A DNA stretch of 64,000 nucleotides from Turicibacter bilis (GTDB taxonomy: Bacteria > Bacillota_I > Bacilli_A > MOL361 > Turicibacteraceae): positions 1,798,001 through 1,862,000 of the forward strand of contig NZ_CP071249.1 in the NCBI RefSeq assembly GCF_024499055.1, written 5' to 3'. The translations under genes and the position numbers were made by a program. Below the pieces are notes generated by a model, which was given only the letters and a program-made list of their open reading frames with translations, made no database searches and was not told where the DNA came from. Below, piece after piece: positions 62,064 to 64,000 of the stretch; position 1 is the stretch's first letter, and every line of letters begins with the position of its first letter.

Positions 62064-62095
62064 AAAAGCCACCTCTATCATTAAGGCGGCTTTTA
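62064..62095 (-). terminator. Rho-independent terminator of the rRNA methyltransferase gene
   Basis: AAAAGCC(A)CCT and AGG(C)GGCTTTT stem; T-run on the minus strand. Confidence 0.8.
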
Positions 62096-62102
62096 AATAT
62101 GA

Positions 62103-63473
62103 TTAATTCCAACGTAATCCTTTTGGATAATGATTCTTTAACATATTGTTTGCAAGTTTAGCCCATCCTAGTGAGTAACCATCGACACAAATTAAATACC
62201 ATCCCTTTTCTCCTTCAAAGGGAATTGTCTCACCGCGTAAATAAGCACGAATTTCATCACTATCTGCTGCAAATGAGATAGAATGCTTCACGTCTTGTGG
62301 ACTTAATGATAACGCCAAGGCATGTGAAGGTTCAAAACGATTTTTCTTCATTGTTCCTAAATGCCACCCAGCACGAACCACTTTTAATTTATCAAAGGTT
62401 AGCATCTCCTCTGGAACAATATATAATTGATCACCGAATAACACGTAATCCCCTTTAGGAACTTCAACTAATGCAACTTTCGCGAACATTAAAAATTCTT
62501 GAATCTTCTTCTTATCATTTAATGGCTTCACATACTGACGTTTTGGCTCTTTAAACTCAGCATCTTCTGTTTTTCTTAATACAGCAACATAGTGTCCTTC
62601 CCCATGGATATAGTGTGGCCATAAACGGTAAGTTTCTTCAATGCCTTCAGCCTCACTATTTGACCATTCACGACGTCCCGGTTTAAAGCCCTCATAAGCT
62701 TTCATCGATTCAATTTTAAATTCGGGATGTGATTCAATAAACGCGCCAATTGCTTGCTCATTTTCTTCTGGTGCAAACGTACAAGTTGAATAAACAATAC
62801 GTCCGCCTGGTTTTAACATCGTAGCAGCCTCTTCTAAAATATCAGCTTGACGATCTGCACAAATTCGAACGTTTTCTAAACTCCATTCTTCTTGTGCCAC
62901 TTCATCTTTTCTAAACATTCCTTCTCCTGAACATGGCGCGTCAACAACGATACGATCGAAATATGAAGGGAAATGCTTTGCTAATTTCTGTGGGCTTTCG
63001 TTAACCACAACTGCATTTTTAATTCCCATGCGCTCAATGTTTTGCGAAAGAATTTTAGCACGCTGTGGATAAATTTCATTCGTGATTAACAATCCTTCTT
63101 GCTGCAACTGAGAAGCCACATGTGTACTTTTTCCACCTGGAGCTGCACATAAATCTAGTACTTTTTCACCTGGTACAGCTTCAACAAAAGTCCCAACTGA
63201 CATCGCACTCGGTTCTTGAATATAATAAACACCTGCTTCATGATAAGGATGTTTGCCTGGACGGTCAGCTTGCTGATAAAAATAACCTTCAGGGACCCAT
63301 GGAATTGATTTTAAATCAAACTTATTTAATGTTTCAAACTGGTCTAATGTTGTTTTTAATGTATTAACACGTAGCCCAAGAGACTTCTCTTGTTCATAGC
63401 TATTAATAAACGCTTCATACTCCTCTTTAAGTAACGTCTGCATTTTATCTAAAAAGTCTTTTGGTAACGACAT
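62103..63473 (-). CDS. rsmF: RsmF/YebU-like 16S rRNA (cytosine-C5) methyltransferase
   Basis: 456 residues. SAM domain of the NOL1/NOP2/Sun group: VLDLCAAPGGKSTHVASQLQ, the two catalytic Cys in DAPCSGEGMFRK and VYSTCTFAPEE, and the N-terminal GLRVNTLK. After about residue 290 comes the extra C-terminal part typical of RsmF (VEVPKGDYVLFGDQLYIVPE, RGETIPFEGEKGWYLI). It methylates a cytosine in 16S rRNA, most likely by family. RBS AAAGGATG precedes the start. Single gene. Confidence 0.93.
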   Translation of the reverse strand: MSLPKDFLDKMQTLLKEEYEAFINSYEQEKSLGLRVNTLKTTLDQFETLNKFDLKSIPWVPEGYFYQQADRPGKHPYHEAGVYYIQEPSAMSVGTFVEAVPGEKVLDLCAAPGGKSTHVASQLQQEGLLITNEIYPQRAKILSQNIERMGIKNAVVVNESPQKLAKHFPSYFDRIVVDAPCSGEGMFRKDEVAQEEWSLENVRICADRQADILEEAATMLKPGGRIVYSTCTFAPEENEQAIGAFIESHPEFKIESMKAYEGFKPGRREWSNSEAEGIEETYRLWPHYIHGEGHYVAVLRKTEDAEFKEPKRQYVKPLNDKKKIQEFLMFAKVALVEVPKGDYVLFGDQLYIVPEEMLTFDKLKVVRAGWHLGTMKKNRFEPSHALALSLSPQDVKHSISFAADSDEIRAYLRGETIPFEGEKGWYLICVDGYSLGWAKLANNMLKNHYPKGLRWN

Positions 63474-63642
63474 TTTGATTCATCCTTTCATCTTTAACTC
63501 TATCTATGGATTATAGTACAAAAGACGAAGTCTTTAAACAACTACTCTTTATAAATTTATCGAGATTTAATGCATTTTTTTCTGCATTATAAAAACAGAT
63601 TATTATCCTGGATAGTTATCTCCCCTATGACCGCTCTCCTGC

Positions 63643-63736
63643 TGTGGATAAGAAAACTAAAATCATAATCTCTTCCTATGTGATACGCTTGTACCTTGTG
63701 GATAATACTGAACTGCTCTAAAAATGGTTATCCACA
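63643..63736. promoter_or_regulatory. Cluster of three perfect DnaA boxes
   Basis: TGTGGATAA at 63643-63651 and 63697-63705, and TTATCCACA at 63728-63736, in a 445-bp gap (63474-63919) with no gene and a further box inside the rsmF gene at 63064-63072. All match the DnaA 9-mer exactly. Could be a DnaA-titrating site. Confidence 0.55.
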
Positions 63737-63888
63737 AATTCATTTATAGCACTCAGTCGATATGAGTCAGATCTTTTCGATTTCCCCGTCAATCCCATCC
63801 CGTTAAATAAGCTATTCTATTATTAGTTACTTCAGCGATTTTAATGACTAGTTAGCATCTCCTTTAAATAAGTTCTATCTTACAAATT

Positions 63889-63917
63889 AAAAAGACGTTC
63901 ATTTTGAACGTCTTTTT
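63889..63917 (-). terminator. Rho-independent terminator of the last gene
   Basis: AAAAAGACGTTCA and TGAACGTCTTTTT, perfect stem with loop TTT. Confidence 0.9.
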
Positions 63918-63919
63918 AG

Positions 63920-64000
63920 CTAGATTTTTTTAACAAATTCAGATTTTAAGCTCATTGCTCCGAATCCATCAATTTTACAATCGATATCATGACCATTTGC
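63920..64000 (-). CDS. C-terminus of an unrecognised protein (runs off window)
   Basis: The last 26 codons of a minus-strand gene: HDIDCKIDGFGAMSLKSEF then VKKI and TAG at 63922-63920. The terminator just after it shows the frame is real. I do not recognise the family from this piece. Confidence 0.6.
   Translation of the reverse strand, partial: ANGHDIDCKIDGFGAMSLKSEFVKKI

Noticed and set aside
63643-63736. Chromosomal origin
   Set aside because: No dnaA or dnaN genes and no AT-rich unwinding repeats beside the boxes; the cluster is reported only as DnaA boxes.

Overview
The window is 64 kb of AT-rich chromosome from a low-GC Bacillota. The set of genes (YkpA/YbiT-type ABC-F protein, YeeI-type YebC protein, BFD-like small ferredoxin-type proteins, AbgT and BrnQ carriers, an UgpC/MsmX-type ATPase, a guanine-class riboswitch on pbuX-xpt) fits a gut Firmicute. 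My best guess is Turicibacter or a close relative, but this is from memory and unverified. No rRNA, tRNA, CRISPR array or prophage was seen.

Layout. 1-3 kb: a SulP anion permease (cut by the window edge) and a DEAD-box RNA helicase. 3.5-14.5 kb: ABC-F protein, GNAT acetyltransferase, two cell-surface proteins, a CPBP protease, YbjQ, a BFD-like protein, YebC, a broken hydrolase, and an ABC exporter pair. 14.7-24.2 kb: YqhD-type alcohol dehydrogenase, azoreductase, UppP, a phosphoesterase, oligoendopeptidase F, and a tight three-gene operon of ADP-ribosylglycohydrolase, PfkB-type kinase and PnuC-type transporter. 24.3-29.3 kb: VanY-type carboxypeptidase, an IS110-family element, a broken VanZ gene, and two tandem cell-wall amidases, one of them frameshifted. 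29.5-37.5 kb: pirin, AbgT and GntP carriers, an XRE regulator, an M28-like protein that has lost catalytic residues, then a complex repeat. 38.2-39.5 kb: an ISL3-family element with exact ends and an 8-bp target duplication but a broken transposase. 39.6-49.7 kb: two more BFD-like genes around a BrnQ carrier that has an attenuator-like leader, a MerR-MATE pair, surface and lipoprotein genes, an esterase and a ComEC-like hydrolase. 50.4-63.5 kb: GpmA, a complete glycerol-3-phosphate/glycerophosphodiester uptake operon (ugpA-ugpE-ugpB-HAD-GDPD-ugpC), Cfa, pbuX-xpt and an RsmF-like methyltransferase.

How genes work together. The ugp operon imports glycerol-3-phosphate or its diesters, the GDPD cleaves the diesters, and the HAD enzyme may dephosphorylate a product; TTAACA repeats at a 10-bp pitch upstream suggest phosphate control. 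PbuX and Xpt form a purine salvage unit under a guanine-class riboswitch. The DraG-PfkB-PnuC operon looks like pyridine-nucleoside or ADP-ribose salvage. MerR and MATE form a divergent regulator-efflux pair with a classic 19-bp spacer promoter.

The most unusual material is not protein coding: (i) a dispersed head-module-tail repeat present at three loci with three, one and zero copies of a 50-nt hairpin module; (ii) two related structured RNAs directly after the ABC-F and yebC genes sharing a 14-nt core; (iii) at least 18 perfect DnaA-box 9-mers, including a triple cluster and a pair bracketing a parS-like palindrome; (iv) a short Tyr-rich leader ORF with tandem terminators before brnQ.
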